From Campylobacter concisus (GTDB lineage Bacteria > Campylobacterota > Campylobacteria > Campylobacterales > Campylobacteraceae), in contig NZ_CP060707.1 of the NCBI RefSeq assembly GCF_003048675.2, forward strand, positions 310,001 to 374,000: a stretch of 64,000 nucleotides of DNA, given 5' to 3'. Shown here in pieces: positions 45,289-53,990 of this stretch. The notes below the pieces were generated by a model. That model was not told the DNA's origin, did not search any database, and saw only the letters and a list, made by a program, of their open reading frames with translations. Position 1 is the stretch's first letter; every line of letters begins with the position of its first letter. The position numbers and the translations under genes are program-made.

Positions 45289-48200
45289 ATGGCTAAAGAA
45301 GCGGGTGTAGTAAAATCGCTAAGTGGCAAGGCGGTCGCAGTTGATCAAAACGGAAACGAGAGAGAGCTAAAAGTTGGCGACATCGTTTATATGGGCGAGA
45401 GTGTCAAAACTAGCGATGCAGCCGATAAAGTAACTATTGTTGCAAATAATGGCAAAGAGCTAACTGTACTAGGCAGTGACACGCTTTCTTTAAATCCAAA
45501 TACGATAGGCACTGAGGGCTTAGCCGATATAAGCGCATTACAAAATGCTATTTTAAATGGTGGCGATCTAACAAAACTTGAAGAGACTGCTGCTGGTGGT
45601 AATGCTGCTGCTGGTGGTGGAGATGGCGTTAGCCTTGGCGAAGCCAGATTTGCTGAGGGTGGTCACTACTCAAACATCAATGAAACTTATAGAAATTTAA
45701 CTGATACAAATAGAGCTTTTGCTTCATACGATAGCCCAATTGGTGGCTACAATGATGGAAATAGCGGCGATGATACTATAATTCCAAGTGCACCGCTTGT
45801 AACTTTCGTAAACGATACTAACAATGACGGCACTTTAAGTAGAGTTGAGCATGGAAACGATACAGATATAAATACGTCTAAAGTTCTTATCACAGTGCCA
45901 AATGATGGTACAGTAAGAGCTGGCGATGTGCTAAATGTCACTGTAACTGACCCAGATGGCAATAAAACTGTAACAAATGTTGTTATAACACCAGCTATCA
46001 TAAGCAGTGGCTATCCACTTGACGCACCTATAAAACCGGGCAAAGTTTCAACAGTAGATGCTACTATTACAAATTTCCAAGGACATGTTAGTGGTAGCAG
46101 TGAGGATAGTGTAACTCCAAATAGATCTAGCGTAAGTGTTGAATTTACAGAAGATAGAAATGACGATGGATTTTTAACATATACAGAAAATAAAAATGAT
46201 GGTAAACAAAATGAGTCACCAGTACTTATAAAAGTAAGTGATGTTATCCCTGGAGATAAGCTTCACATTACGCTAACAAAACCAGATGGTTCGACTGAAA
46301 ATAGAGAAGTTACTATCGATCAAAATATAATCAATAACGGCTACAAGATGACAGATATGCCAGTTGCTGAAGATAAACTCTCAAAAGTAGAAGCATATGT
46401 TACTGATAGTACAAACTCTAACACTTGGAAGAGTGATACTGCATCTGATAGTGTTACACCAGACATAAGACCGACTTTGATATTTACTGAAGATATTGAT
46501 AATGACACTGGGTTAAGTGATCTTGAAAATGGACGAGATGGCAATTACAGAAGCACTCCAGTAGATATAACTCTTCCAAAAGATGTAGTAGTTGGTGATA
46601 AGATCGTTATAACTTATACTGATCCGTTAAATTATAATAACACCAATCCATCAGTTCCACATGAAAAAACAATCACAGTAGAACTAACTCCAGAAATGGT
46701 TAGAGATCATAAAGTAACTGGTGTACCACTTGATATATTCCCTGGAGTAAGAACAACTGCTAGTGTTCATGTAGTGGATAAAAATGGTGCTATAAAAAGT
46801 GCAGAGTCAGATACAGATAATGTATATCCAATTGGATCAGGATTAAGAATAGAACTATCTGAACAAAAAACTCTTCATGAAATTTCAAGACAAGAAAGTG
46901 TTACTAAGATTGATAAGAATTTTAATGGTGTCAATGAAGATTTGGGTGATGAAAAAGTAAATCATACAACTGCAAAGATCACATTGCCAAATAGAGTTGA
47001 TGATGGTGATAAGCTTACACTTTCTATAAAAACTCCTAAGCTAGACCCTAATGACAGTACAGGCAGAACAGTATTGATGGATCCAGCTGATCCTAGTGGC
47101 AAGACACCATTATATGAAAACACCACAAGAGACTTTACTATACGTGTAAACGATAAAGGTGTTATAACTAAAGTAGTAGAGCATACTAATTCTGGTGATG
47201 TTGATTACACTCCTTTAAAAGAGGAGCTTAATCAATGGGCTATTAATGTTGAAGGATTTAATGTAAGACACGAAGGCGATACAACTATAAATGCTAGTAT
47301 CACCCACATAAATCCAAACAGGAACGTTCCTATAGCTCCAGTAGAGGCTTCAGCTAGCTTAGAGTATGTAAAAGCGCCTGAAGTTATCTTTGAAGAGGCT
47401 AATGGAGCCAAGACTATGACTAGAGAGCAGGCTATCAGCGACCATGACCTTAATAACACAACAGTTACTATCAAACTTCCTAAAAATGCAGTAAGTGGAG
47501 ATAAATTAACTGTAACCATAAATGAGCCAAATGAGACTCCTAAAACAAAAGAATATACTGTTGGAATAGACGCGAATGGTAAGTTTTTTGTAAAAGATAG
47601 TGCTGGTAATGAAATAAATACAGAAACAGATGGCAGAAGTTTCAAAATTTCTGGTATCAAAACAGCAACTGGCGAAGAAACTAAAGTAACAGCTGAGATA
47701 GTAGATAGTGACGGTAGCATCCAACATGCAACAGGATCAAGTAGTGTTACGATTGCTGGTATAAACGATATGGCTATAAGATTTGTAGAAGATGGTGATG
47801 GCAATGTATCTCTAACAAGAGCTGAGAGTAAAGACGGAGATAACAAGCTAGACGAAACTACAATCGCAGTAAAAGTACCAAATAACGTTATAAAAGGTGA
47901 TATAGTAAATGTAACAATAGATGGTGCTTCACCTAAAACTTATAAGGTTACAGGTAGGGATGATCATGGTAAGATCACACTAGAAGATACTTCTACTCAT
48001 ACTTCTATAACCGTAAATGATAAAAATGAGTTTAAGATCGAAGGCGTTCATATAGAAGCTGGTAAGCCTATCAACGTATCTGCAGAGACTACTGATGCAA
48101 GCGGTGGCAAAAAAGCTGAAGCACAAAACCATAACACTCTCGAAAAACTTCATGATGATATGAAGATCACTTTTGATGCAGATGATGGTGATGGTATCCT

Positions 48201-50433
48201 AGGTAATGCAGAAGCAAATGGAACCACTACGATGACAACCATTAAGTTACCTTCAAATTTTGTTGATGGTGATAAGCTCATAATAAACAGTAAAACAGGT
48301 AATAATAGTGCACCTGAGGAAATTTATACGATAAACAAAAATAATGGCGTTGTTACTGTTACAAATGATAATGGAGGCGCTCCTCTAATAGTAAATGGCA
48401 ATGCAGTTAAATATCCTCTAACAAATTTACAAAATGGCGAAGAGACTATTATCACTGCTAAAGTAACTGGTGCTGCTGGCGATGTATCAGAGACAAAGAG
48501 CAATATCATACTTGACACCGGTGCTGGAACTGGAACAAGATTTAGACTACTTATCGATGAAGATAAAGATAGAAATGGTGTGCTAGATAGAGAAGAAGCT
48601 ATGAAAGATCACCAATTAAATACAACTTCTGCTACGCTTCAGATACCAACAAGTGTAAATGTAGGTGATACTATAACAGTTAATGTAGATGGAGGAACTC
48701 CTAAAACTTATACAGTTGTTTCAAATGATGGTACAAACGTTACTATAAAAGACGCAGCAACTAATACTCCTGTCACGCTTGAGGCAGGCAACAAGCTAAA
48801 AATACCTGATGTTCATATAGACAAAGATCATCCAGCTAAAGTAGAAGCTACTATAAACGGAGAAACAAAAACAGCTGAAGCTAAGCTAGAAACATTTGAT
48901 GCTACAAATTTAAAGGTTGAATTTAAAGAAGATGATGCAAGTAGAGATGGCAAGATAGATAGAGATGAAGCTGTATCAGTTGATGGCGTAAAAGTAACAA
49001 CTATAAGCGTTCAAGTGCCATATAATGTTATAGATGGTGACAAAATAGCAGTAACTATCAATGAGCCACAAGCTAATGGCACTATGGCGTCTAGAACTCT
49101 ACCTTATACGGTTTCAAAAGCTCCTAATGGCGATATATCACTAGTAGATGCGGCTGGCACTCATCCTTTACGTAACAATACTATTGAGATTGGCGATGTT
49201 AAAATGCTCCCAGGCAAAGAGACTAGCGCAACTGCAACCATAACAAACGCTGCTGGTGATATGTCTGCAACTTCTCCTGAAGCTAAAGCACAACTTGCTC
49301 CACTAAGCGAGGCAGGACTAAACATAAGCATAGCTGCTGATGCAAATGATAATGGCATTATCACAAGAGATGAGTCAAGTAGCAATGCTTCAAAAGTAAA
49401 AGTTTCTCTTCCAGGAAGCGTGATAAAAGGCGATAAGATAGATGTTGAGATAACAAATCCTGATAACTCTCAAGCAACTAAACATTACGAAGTTATAGAC
49501 AAAGATGTTAATGGCAACATAACACTAAAAGAGGCGGGCTCTGCTACACCTATCCATGTCTCTGCAAATGATCCTCTTGTGCTTGATGCAGCTATCGCAG
49601 TTGGCAAAGATACAGTGGCAAAAGTAACTCTAACTGATGCATTTAATAATAGCGTAAGTAAAGAAGATAAAGCACATGCTGAGATAGATGTTGTAAGAGG
49701 TATTCAATTTACAGAGGATGCAAGTAGAGATAATGCGTTGCAAAGTTATGAAAATTCTAAAGATCAGGACACAACGCCTATCAAAGTTTATCTGAACGAA
49801 GATGCAAGAGCTGGCGATACAGTTGAGATCAAATATACTGATCCAGACAATCACGCTCAAACAAAGACAGTAAATCATGTGCTAACAGCTGATGATATGA
49901 GTAAAGGTTCATTTGAGCAATCACTTGATATCAACGCAAGATCAGCCTATGATCTAAAAGTTGATGCAACATTTAAAACTTCACAAGGATTAGAGACTAA
50001 ACTTCCAGCGCAAACACTTCATATAGAGATCGAAGACTATACGGTTAAATATGATGAACACACAACTATGAAAGGTGGCAATAACAATAATGACACTTTA
50101 ATAGTTGATGGACAAACAGTTGATTTTAGTCATGTGGCTGGTCTTGATGCTAAAGTTGAAAGCTTTGAAAATATCCAACTTCAAGGCAACTCTGAGATCA
50201 AATTTAATGCAAATGCAATCTTTGATATCACTGATAATCTAAACACTATCCTTAAGATAAAAGGTGCTGTTGATGAGCATGGCAACTCAACTACAAAGGT
50301 CGATCTAGATCACAAATGGACTGCTGATTCTAACTATGATGCTAGTGGCTTTAAGGGCTACTCAAGCGTCGATCAAGTAAGCGGACAAACTATCCATATA
50401 CAAATAGACGATAAAGTCCAAACAGACCTATAA
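45289..50433 (+). CDS. Large retention-module adhesin, LapA-like, type I secreted
   Basis: A 1714-residue surface protein. The N terminus (about 1-95) matches the retention module of LapA-type adhesins (GVVKSLSGKAVAVDQNG, LKVGDIVYMGESVKTSD), which plugs the outer-membrane TolC-like channel. TAAG at 100-103 is the di-alanine motif cut by LapG-type proteases. A long region (about 170-1590) holds about ten repeats of 110-135 residues, most opening with an EF-hand-like loop such as DRNDDGFLTYTE or DKDRNGVLDREE, so calcium binding is likely. The C-terminal 130 residues, with NNNNDTLIVDGQ, fit a type I secretion signal region. No signal peptide. LapB/C/E-type exporter genes are not in the window. 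Confidence 0.85.
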   Translation: MAKEAGVVKSLSGKAVAVDQNGNERELKVGDIVYMGESVKTSDAADKVTIVANNGKELTVLGSDTLSLNPNTIGTEGLADISALQNAILNGGDLTKLEETAAGGNAAAGGGDGVSLGEARFAEGGHYSNINETYRNLTDTNRAFASYDSPIGGYNDGNSGDDTIIPSAPLVTFVNDTNNDGTLSRVEHGNDTDINTSKVLITVPNDGTVRAGDVLNVTVTDPDGNKTVTNVVITPAIISSGYPLDAPIKPGKVSTVDATITNFQGHVSGSSEDSVTPNRSSVSVEFTEDRNDDGFLTYTENKNDGKQNESPVLIKVSDVIPGDKLHITLTKPDGSTENREVTIDQNIINNGYKMTDMPVAEDKLSKVEAYVTDSTNSNTWKSDTASDSVTPDIRPTLIFTEDIDNDTGLSDLENGRDGNYRSTPVDITLPKDVVVGDKIVITYTDPLNYNNTNPSVPHEKTITVELTPEMVRDHKVTGVPLDIFPGVRTTASVHVVDKNGAIKSAESDTDNVYPIGSGLRIELSEQKTLHEISRQESVTKIDKNFNGVNEDLGDEKVNHTTAKITLPNRVDDGDKLTLSIKTPKLDPNDSTGRTVLMDPADPSGKTPLYENTTRDFTIRVNDKGVITKVVEHTNSGDVDYTPLKEELNQWAINVEGFNVRHEGDTTINASITHINPNRNVPIAPVEASASLEYVKAPEVIFEEANGAKTMTREQAISDHDLNNTTVTIKLPKNAVSGDKLTVTINEPNETPKTKEYTVGIDANGKFFVKDSAGNEINTETDGRSFKISGIKTATGEETKVTAEIVDSDGSIQHATGSSSVTIAGINDMAIRFVEDGDGNVSLTRAESKDGDNKLDETTIAVKVPNNVIKGDIVNVTIDGASPKTYKVTGRDDHGKITLEDTSTHTSITVNDKNEFKIEGVHIEAGKPINVSAETTDASGGKKAEAQNHNTLEKLHDDMKITFDADDGDGILGNAEANGTTTMTTIKLPSNFVDGDKLIINSKTGNNSAPEEIYTINKNNGVVTVTNDNGGAPLIVNGNAVKYPLTNLQNGEETIITAKVTGAAGDVSETKSNIILDTGAGTGTRFRLLIDEDKDRNGVLDREEAMKDHQLNTTSATLQIPTSVNVGDTITVNVDGGTPKTYTVVSNDGTNVTIKDAATNTPVTLEAGNKLKIPDVHIDKDHPAKVEATINGETKTAEAKLETFDATNLKVEFKEDDASRDGKIDRDEAVSVDGVKVTTISVQVPYNVIDGDKIAVTINEPQANGTMASRTLPYTVSKAPNGDISLVDAAGTHPLRNNTIEIGDVKMLPGKETSATATITNAAGDMSATSPEAKAQLAPLSEAGLNISIAADANDNGIITRDESSSNASKVKVSLPGSVIKGDKIDVEITNPDNSQATKHYEVIDKDVNGNITLKEAGSATPIHVSANDPLVLDAAIAVGKDTVAKVTLTDAFNNSVSKEDKAHAEIDVVRGIQFTEDASRDNALQSYENSKDQDTTPIKVYLNEDARAGDTVEIKYTDPDNHAQTKTVNHVLTADDMSKGSFEQSLDINARSAYDLKVDATFKTSQGLETKLPAQTLHIEIEDYTVKYDEHTTMKGGNNNNDTLIVDGQTVDFSHVAGLDAKVESFENIQLQGNSEIKFNANAIFDITDNLNTILKIKGAVDEHGNSTTKVDLDHKWTADSNYDASGFKGYSSVDQVSGQTIHIQIDDKVQTDL
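45805..49755 (+). repeat. Tandem coding repeats with EF-hand-like loops in the adhesin
   Basis: Loops rich in D/N with a Gly and a closing Glu recur at about 45810, 46150, 46485, 47790, 48180, 48557, 48927, 49336 and 49714, with degenerate ones near 46900 and 47390. Each is followed by strands ending in a pattern like (V/I)xxGDxIxVxxxxP. The units differ in DNA sequence, so they are old rather than recently expanded. Confidence 0.75.
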
Positions 50434-50441
50434 TCCCCAAA

Positions 50442-50468
50442 AAGTGAGTGCGCTTTAAGCACTCACTT
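50442..50468 (+). terminator. Strong hairpin after the adhesin gene
   Basis: AAGTGAGTGC (50442-50451) pairs perfectly with GCACTCACTT (50459-50468), with a 7-base loop, 8 bases after the adhesin stop. The downstream sequence is only moderately T-rich, so termination may be partial. Confidence 0.65.
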
Positions 50469-50542
50469 CACTTACCTAACCTCAATTCACATCATTTTTT
50501 AAGCCTTATTTTACTAATATCACCCCTTTTAAAGGAGAAGAC

Positions 50543-51136
50543 ATGAAAAATTTAATAGCCATAGTTGTGGTCATCGCCGCACTTGTTTTTGGCGCTTTCA
50601 AATACGCAAATTCATTTGTCGTGCTTGATGAAAACACCAACGAGAAGTGGTCTCAGGTGCTAAATCAATACAAAAGAAGAGCCGATCTCGTGCCAAATTT
50701 AGTTGAAACTGTAAAAGGCTACGCAGCTCACGAGCAAAAGGTCTTTGAAGACGTGGCAAACGCAAGAAGCAAGAGCATGCAAGTAAGCATCGACGCAAGT
50801 AGCCTTAGCGACGAGGCAAAGGTTAAAGAATTTATGGCAGCTCAGGGTCAGCTAGGCTCTGCGCTTGGCAGGCTAATGGCAGTTAGCGAGAGCTACCCAG
50901 AGCTAAAAGCAAACCAAAATTTCCTCTCACTCCAAAGCCAGCTTGAAGGCACAGAAAACCGCATAAGCGTAGCAAGGCGCGACTACATCGAGGCTGTAAA
51001 AGAGTATAACGTAGCTCTTAGAAGCTTTCCAGGTAAATTTATAGCTAGTATCTTTCATCCAGAGATGAAGCCAAAGCAAGGCATCGAGGTTAGCAGCGAA
51101 GATATGAAAAACCCAAAAGTTTCGTTTGAGAAATAA
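50543..51136 (+). CDS. lemA: LemA-family protein
   Basis: A 197-residue protein with an N-terminal membrane helix (about 3-20) and a long helical domain carrying the LemA signatures NEKWSQVLNQYKRRADLVPN, LVETVKGYAAHE and VARRDYIEAVKEYN. The cellular role is not established; LemA is frequently paired with TPM-domain proteins and envelope functions. AAAGGAGAAG precedes the ATG, and the stop overlaps the next start (TAATG). Confidence 0.92.
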   Translation: MKNLIAIVVVIAALVFGAFKYANSFVVLDENTNEKWSQVLNQYKRRADLVPNLVETVKGYAAHEQKVFEDVANARSKSMQVSIDASSLSDEAKVKEFMAAQGQLGSALGRLMAVSESYPELKANQNFLSLQSQLEGTENRISVARRDYIEAVKEYNVALRSFPGKFIASIFHPEMKPKQGIEVSSEDMKNPKVSFEK

Positions 51137-51990
51137 TGAAAAAAATCATTAGCCTTTTGCTCTTTGCGTTTTGCTTTTGTTTTGCTCTAAATTTCAATGA
51201 GCAGATCAACGACGAGGCTCATATCTTTTCACAAAACGAAAGAGATGAGCTCTCAAATTTAGTGCAAAATTTCGAGCAAAACAGCACCACGCAAATCGCC
51301 ATAGTGACTTTAAATTCGCTTGAAAATAAAAGCATAGAAGAGCTATCGCTAGAGATAGCTAGAGGCTACAAACTAGGTCAAAAAGAAGATAGTAACGGCG
51401 TGCTTTTAGTTGTCGCTCCAAATGAGAAAAAGGTCCGCATTGAGGTTGGATACGGCCTTGAAGGGGCGCTAACTGACGCCGTGGCAAGCCAGATCATAAA
51501 TAGCGTGATGATACCTGAGTTTAAAAATGGCAATATGAGCGCTGGCATAAAAAAGGGCGTGGTAGCGATCATAAAGGTAGCTAGTGGCGAGGAATTTAAG
51601 AGCAAATTTAGCCTTGGCGACTTACCTTTTGGCGTGTTTGCCTTTTTTGCTGGCATGCTCTCTTGCTTTGCCTCTGTGATCTTTGGTAAATTTTTTATGC
51701 GAACTGGCTTTAGCACGTGCTTTGCTGGACTTGTATCAACCGCACTTGAGCAGGGATTTGGCGTGCAAAACTACCTTATCATCTTTGGCGCTTTTGCCTT
51801 TATCTTTGCGGTATTTTTCTTTATTTTAAAAGATGTTTTTAAGAGAAATAGCCAAGGCGGCTCTTTGTCAATGGGCTTTAGACGTGATAATTCTGGCTCA
51901 AATGGTGGCGGTCGCTCAAGTGGTAGAGGAGGCGGCTTTAGTGGCGGCGGCGGTGGTTTTGGCGGAGGCGGAGCTAGTGGCAGCTGGTGA
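51136..51990 (+). CDS. TPM-domain membrane protein (YgcG family)
   Basis: A 284-residue protein. Signal peptide at about 1-18, TPM domain (about 22-150) with INDEAHIFS, TTQIAIVTLNS and EVGYGLEGALTDAVASQI, then three membrane helices (about 160-225) and a glycine/serine-rich tail ending in GGGGFGGGGASGSW. This is the classic YgcG architecture, coupled with LemA. The fold is exported. Its biochemical role is unsettled; relatives are linked with photosystem repair in plants and envelope functions in bacteria. Confidence 0.88.
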   Translation: MKKIISLLLFAFCFCFALNFNEQINDEAHIFSQNERDELSNLVQNFEQNSTTQIAIVTLNSLENKSIEELSLEIARGYKLGQKEDSNGVLLVVAPNEKKVRIEVGYGLEGALTDAVASQIINSVMIPEFKNGNMSAGIKKGVVAIIKVASGEEFKSKFSLGDLPFGVFAFFAGMLSCFASVIFGKFFMRTGFSTCFAGLVSTALEQGFGVQNYLIIFGAFAFIFAVFFFILKDVFKRNSQGGSLSMGFRRDNSGSNGGGRSSGRGGGFSGGGGGFGGGGASGSW

Positions 51991-52401
51991 AATTTGCGCG
52001 CTTTAGAAGTAAATTTATTATGTTTTGTAATTTGTAAAAACTGTGCGAAGCACAGCAACCTCTAACGTGCGAGGGGTTTTTACTTCGACTTCGTCTCGTA
52101 ACTGCAAGTAGACCGTAATTCAAGTCCCCTTGTTTCCCTTTTTGAATAAAAAGAAATTTACAAATTTAATCAAGCTATTCTTGCAAATTTTAAAATTCCA
52201 TTCACTCGCAAGAATTGACTACTAAAATTTGGCTTCGCTCATCGCTTAGCTCAAATTTTAGAGCCGAAATTACTCGCTCACGAAATTTTAAAATTTGCCA
52301 TTTTTCTTTGTAGAACAAAGGATCATTTTGTAAATTTTAGACCCAGCATTTGCATATAAAAGCTAAATTTCTTAAAATATGCCAAAAAAATAGGAGCAAA
52401 A
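51991..52401. other. Structured intergenic region before the aryl-polyene cluster
   Basis: This 411-base stretch has no gene I can support. It contains a short hairpin followed by TTTTT near 52058-52081 (candidate terminator of lemA-TPM). Two nested inverted repeats follow: 52183-52197 with 52284-52298 (15 bp) and 52222-52231 with 52252-52261 (10 bp). A possible -10 box TAAAAT at 52373-52378 precedes the next gene. Confidence 0.55.
52183..52298. repeat. Nested inverted repeats, possible RNA hairpin or small mobile remnant
   Basis: Outer arms GCAAATTTTAAAATT (52183-52197) and its exact complement (52284-52298) enclose inner arms CTAAAATTTG (52222-52231) and CAAATTTTAG (52252-52261). All pairings are perfect. 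The 116-base unit could fold into a long cruciform or RNA hairpin. Confidence 0.5.
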
Positions 52402-53085
52402 ATGCTATCAGGAGAGCTACTTAAAAGCCATTTTGCTAAATTTGATCTATCGGCAATGCTTAGTGGGTTTTTAGAGCAAAGTCATTTTGACAAAGAAAAA
52501 TTTAAAGCACTCAGGCGAGATGGCTTTAAAAGCTTAGATAAGAGCCAAAGAGATGAGCTTCTTAAAATAGCAGGTTTTAAGGCGTATCTTGATGCAAAAT
52601 TTCAGGGCTTTTTGCGTGAGCTGATGCAAAGCAAGATATTAGTTGTAAGCGGCGTGGAGTATAAATTTGGCGAGCTTGAAATTTACACCTGCTTTGATGC
52701 AAACACCTACAAAAGATCGTGCGAGGCTGGCGAAATTTACTTTCACAACTTTGGTTTTGACATCTCTTTTAAGAGTGAGCCAGCGCTTTATGGCGGCATA
52801 TTAGTAAGAAGTTTAAAGCCATTAAAAGAGCGAAATTTCATCTTTGGACCAAGAAAATGTGCCCTTTGCATTTTAAATGCAAAAGTTAAAAATTTAAACT
52901 TTGATCTAAAAGAGGCTGATTTTAGAGAGGATGAGGTCGCTTTTACGCCAAGGATTAGATCGTTTAAAGATGAGATCGAGCTTAAAAATGACGCTTTAAG
53001 GGCGGTTAGTGGCGAGTTTAAAGAGGCGCTTAAAAGCGCAAAAGAGTATAAAAAAAGAGTTGAAAATGCATATAAAAAGGGGTGA
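52402..53085 (+). CDS. Uncharacterised protein at the head of the aryl-polyene cluster
   Basis: A 227-residue, soluble, lysine-rich protein. The central part (about 75-160) has the pattern VEYKFGELEIYTCFD, EIYFHNFGFDISF, ALYGGILVRSLKP and FIFGPRKCAL, which I have seen in uncharacterised proteins but cannot name. AGGAGCAAAA precedes the ATG. It overlaps the phosphopantetheinyl transferase gene by 20 bases, so it is very probably cotranscribed with the cluster, but whether it takes part in pigment synthesis is unknown. Confidence 0.6.
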   Translation: MLSGELLKSHFAKFDLSAMLSGFLEQSHFDKEKFKALRRDGFKSLDKSQRDELLKIAGFKAYLDAKFQGFLRELMQSKILVVSGVEYKFGELEIYTCFDANTYKRSCEAGEIYFHNFGFDISFKSEPALYGGILVRSLKPLKERNFIFGPRKCALCILNAKVKNLNFDLKEADFREDEVAFTPRIRSFKDEIELKNDALRAVSGEFKEALKSAKEYKKRVENAYKKG

Positions 53086-53587
53086 AATTTATCTTTTTAT
53101 CGGCTTTGAGGCTGAGAAATTTAGCCCCAAAATGCTCTCTAAAAAAGATCGCAGGAGACTAAAAAGATATCCAAATTTAGCAAATTCAAACTCATTTAAA
53201 CTCTCTCGCTATTTAAAATTTAAAGCAAAAAAACGGGGTAAAATTTGCCTCTCTCACAAAGAAAATATCGCCGTTTTGGCTATCTCAAAAGAAAAAGTTG
53301 GCGTTGATGTGGAGGAGCTAAAAGAGCGAAATTTTGACGGAGCGATCAAATTTTGCTTTAACAAAAAAGAGAGCGAAATTTACGCAAATGCCAAAGACAA
53401 AATGCAAAAATTTTATGAAATTTACACCGCAAAAGAAGCTGTTATAAAAGCCAAAAATTTAGCCTTTAGCGACCTTGCTGGCGCTAAATTTGATGAAATG
53501 GATAGAAGATACTTGATTATTAATAATCTATTTATCATTTGCCTTGCATTTAAGCATTGCAAAGATATAATTGTTAAATTTTTATGA
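53066..53587 (+). CDS. 4'-phosphopantetheinyl transferase, Sfp type
   Basis: A 173-residue enzyme that loads the phosphopantetheine arm onto acyl carrier proteins, here presumably the two ACPs of this cluster. Sfp-type motifs are VGVDVEEL (metal-binding Asp, Glu) and FYEIYTAKEAVIKA (catalytic Lys-Glu). The start at ATG 53066 is chosen over upstream starts within the preceding gene because it begins the conserved domain. The C-terminal part is short for Sfp, as in other cluster-specific relatives. Confidence 0.82.
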   Translation: MHIKRGEIYLFIGFEAEKFSPKMLSKKDRRRLKRYPNLANSNSFKLSRYLKFKAKKRGKICLSHKENIAVLAISKEKVGVDVEELKERNFDGAIKFCFNKKESEIYANAKDKMQKFYEIYTAKEAVIKAKNLAFSDLAGAKFDEMDRRYLIINNLFIICLAFKHCKDIIVKFL

Positions 53588-53612
53588 TTATTAAACACTA
53601 AAAAGGCAAAAA

Positions 53613-53990
53613 GTGCTTGTAAAAAAGATAGCTATGATCCTTGTGGTAACGCTTCTAGCTCTTGGCTGTGCTAAGAAATTTGATACGCCAAAGCTGGCGG
53701 ATTTTAGCTTAAAGGCATTTAAGGTCAGTTCATCAAAAGGGCCGCTAATGCTCTATGTGCAAAATAGCGAAAATGAGTATAAATTTAGCCTTGTAAATGC
53801 ACTTGGAGCACCAGAAGCTAGGCGAGTTTTAAAGGACGGCACGTTTGCAAATTTGGGCTTCCTGCCGCCAAATAGCGCCTACAATGAGCTTTTTATCAAG
53901 GTGCTTGAGATGATAAAAGATGAAAAAAATGAGCAAAAATTTATGATAGATGATCAAATTTATGAGGTAAAAAGCGTTGATCTACGTTAG
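53613..53990 (+). CDS. Small lipoprotein of the aryl-polyene cluster
   Basis: A 125-residue lipoprotein starting at GTG 53613 with AAAAGGC 5 bases upstream. The signal peptide ends in the lipobox LLALGC with the acylated Cys at about residue 19. The mature part is short and unrelated to enzymes I know. APE clusters often contain a small lipoprotein, so an outer-membrane delivery role is plausible. The 3' end overlaps the ketosynthase gene by 14 bases. Confidence 0.7.
   Translation: MLVKKIAMILVVTLLALGCAKKFDTPKLADFSLKAFKVSSSKGPLMLYVQNSENEYKFSLVNALGAPEARRVLKDGTFANLGFLPPNSAYNELFIKVLEMIKDEKNEQKFMIDDQIYEVKSVDLR

Noticed and set aside
47232-47846. Minus-strand open frame of 204 codons inside the adhesin gene
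   Set aside because: It is antisense to a well-supported long gene, lacks a ribosome site and reads as low-complexity Ser/Leu/Val typical of a shadow frame.
51991-52180. tRNA or small rRNA-like gene after the TPM gene
   Set aside because: I could not form a cloverleaf or match a known RNA; only a short hairpin with T-run is evident.
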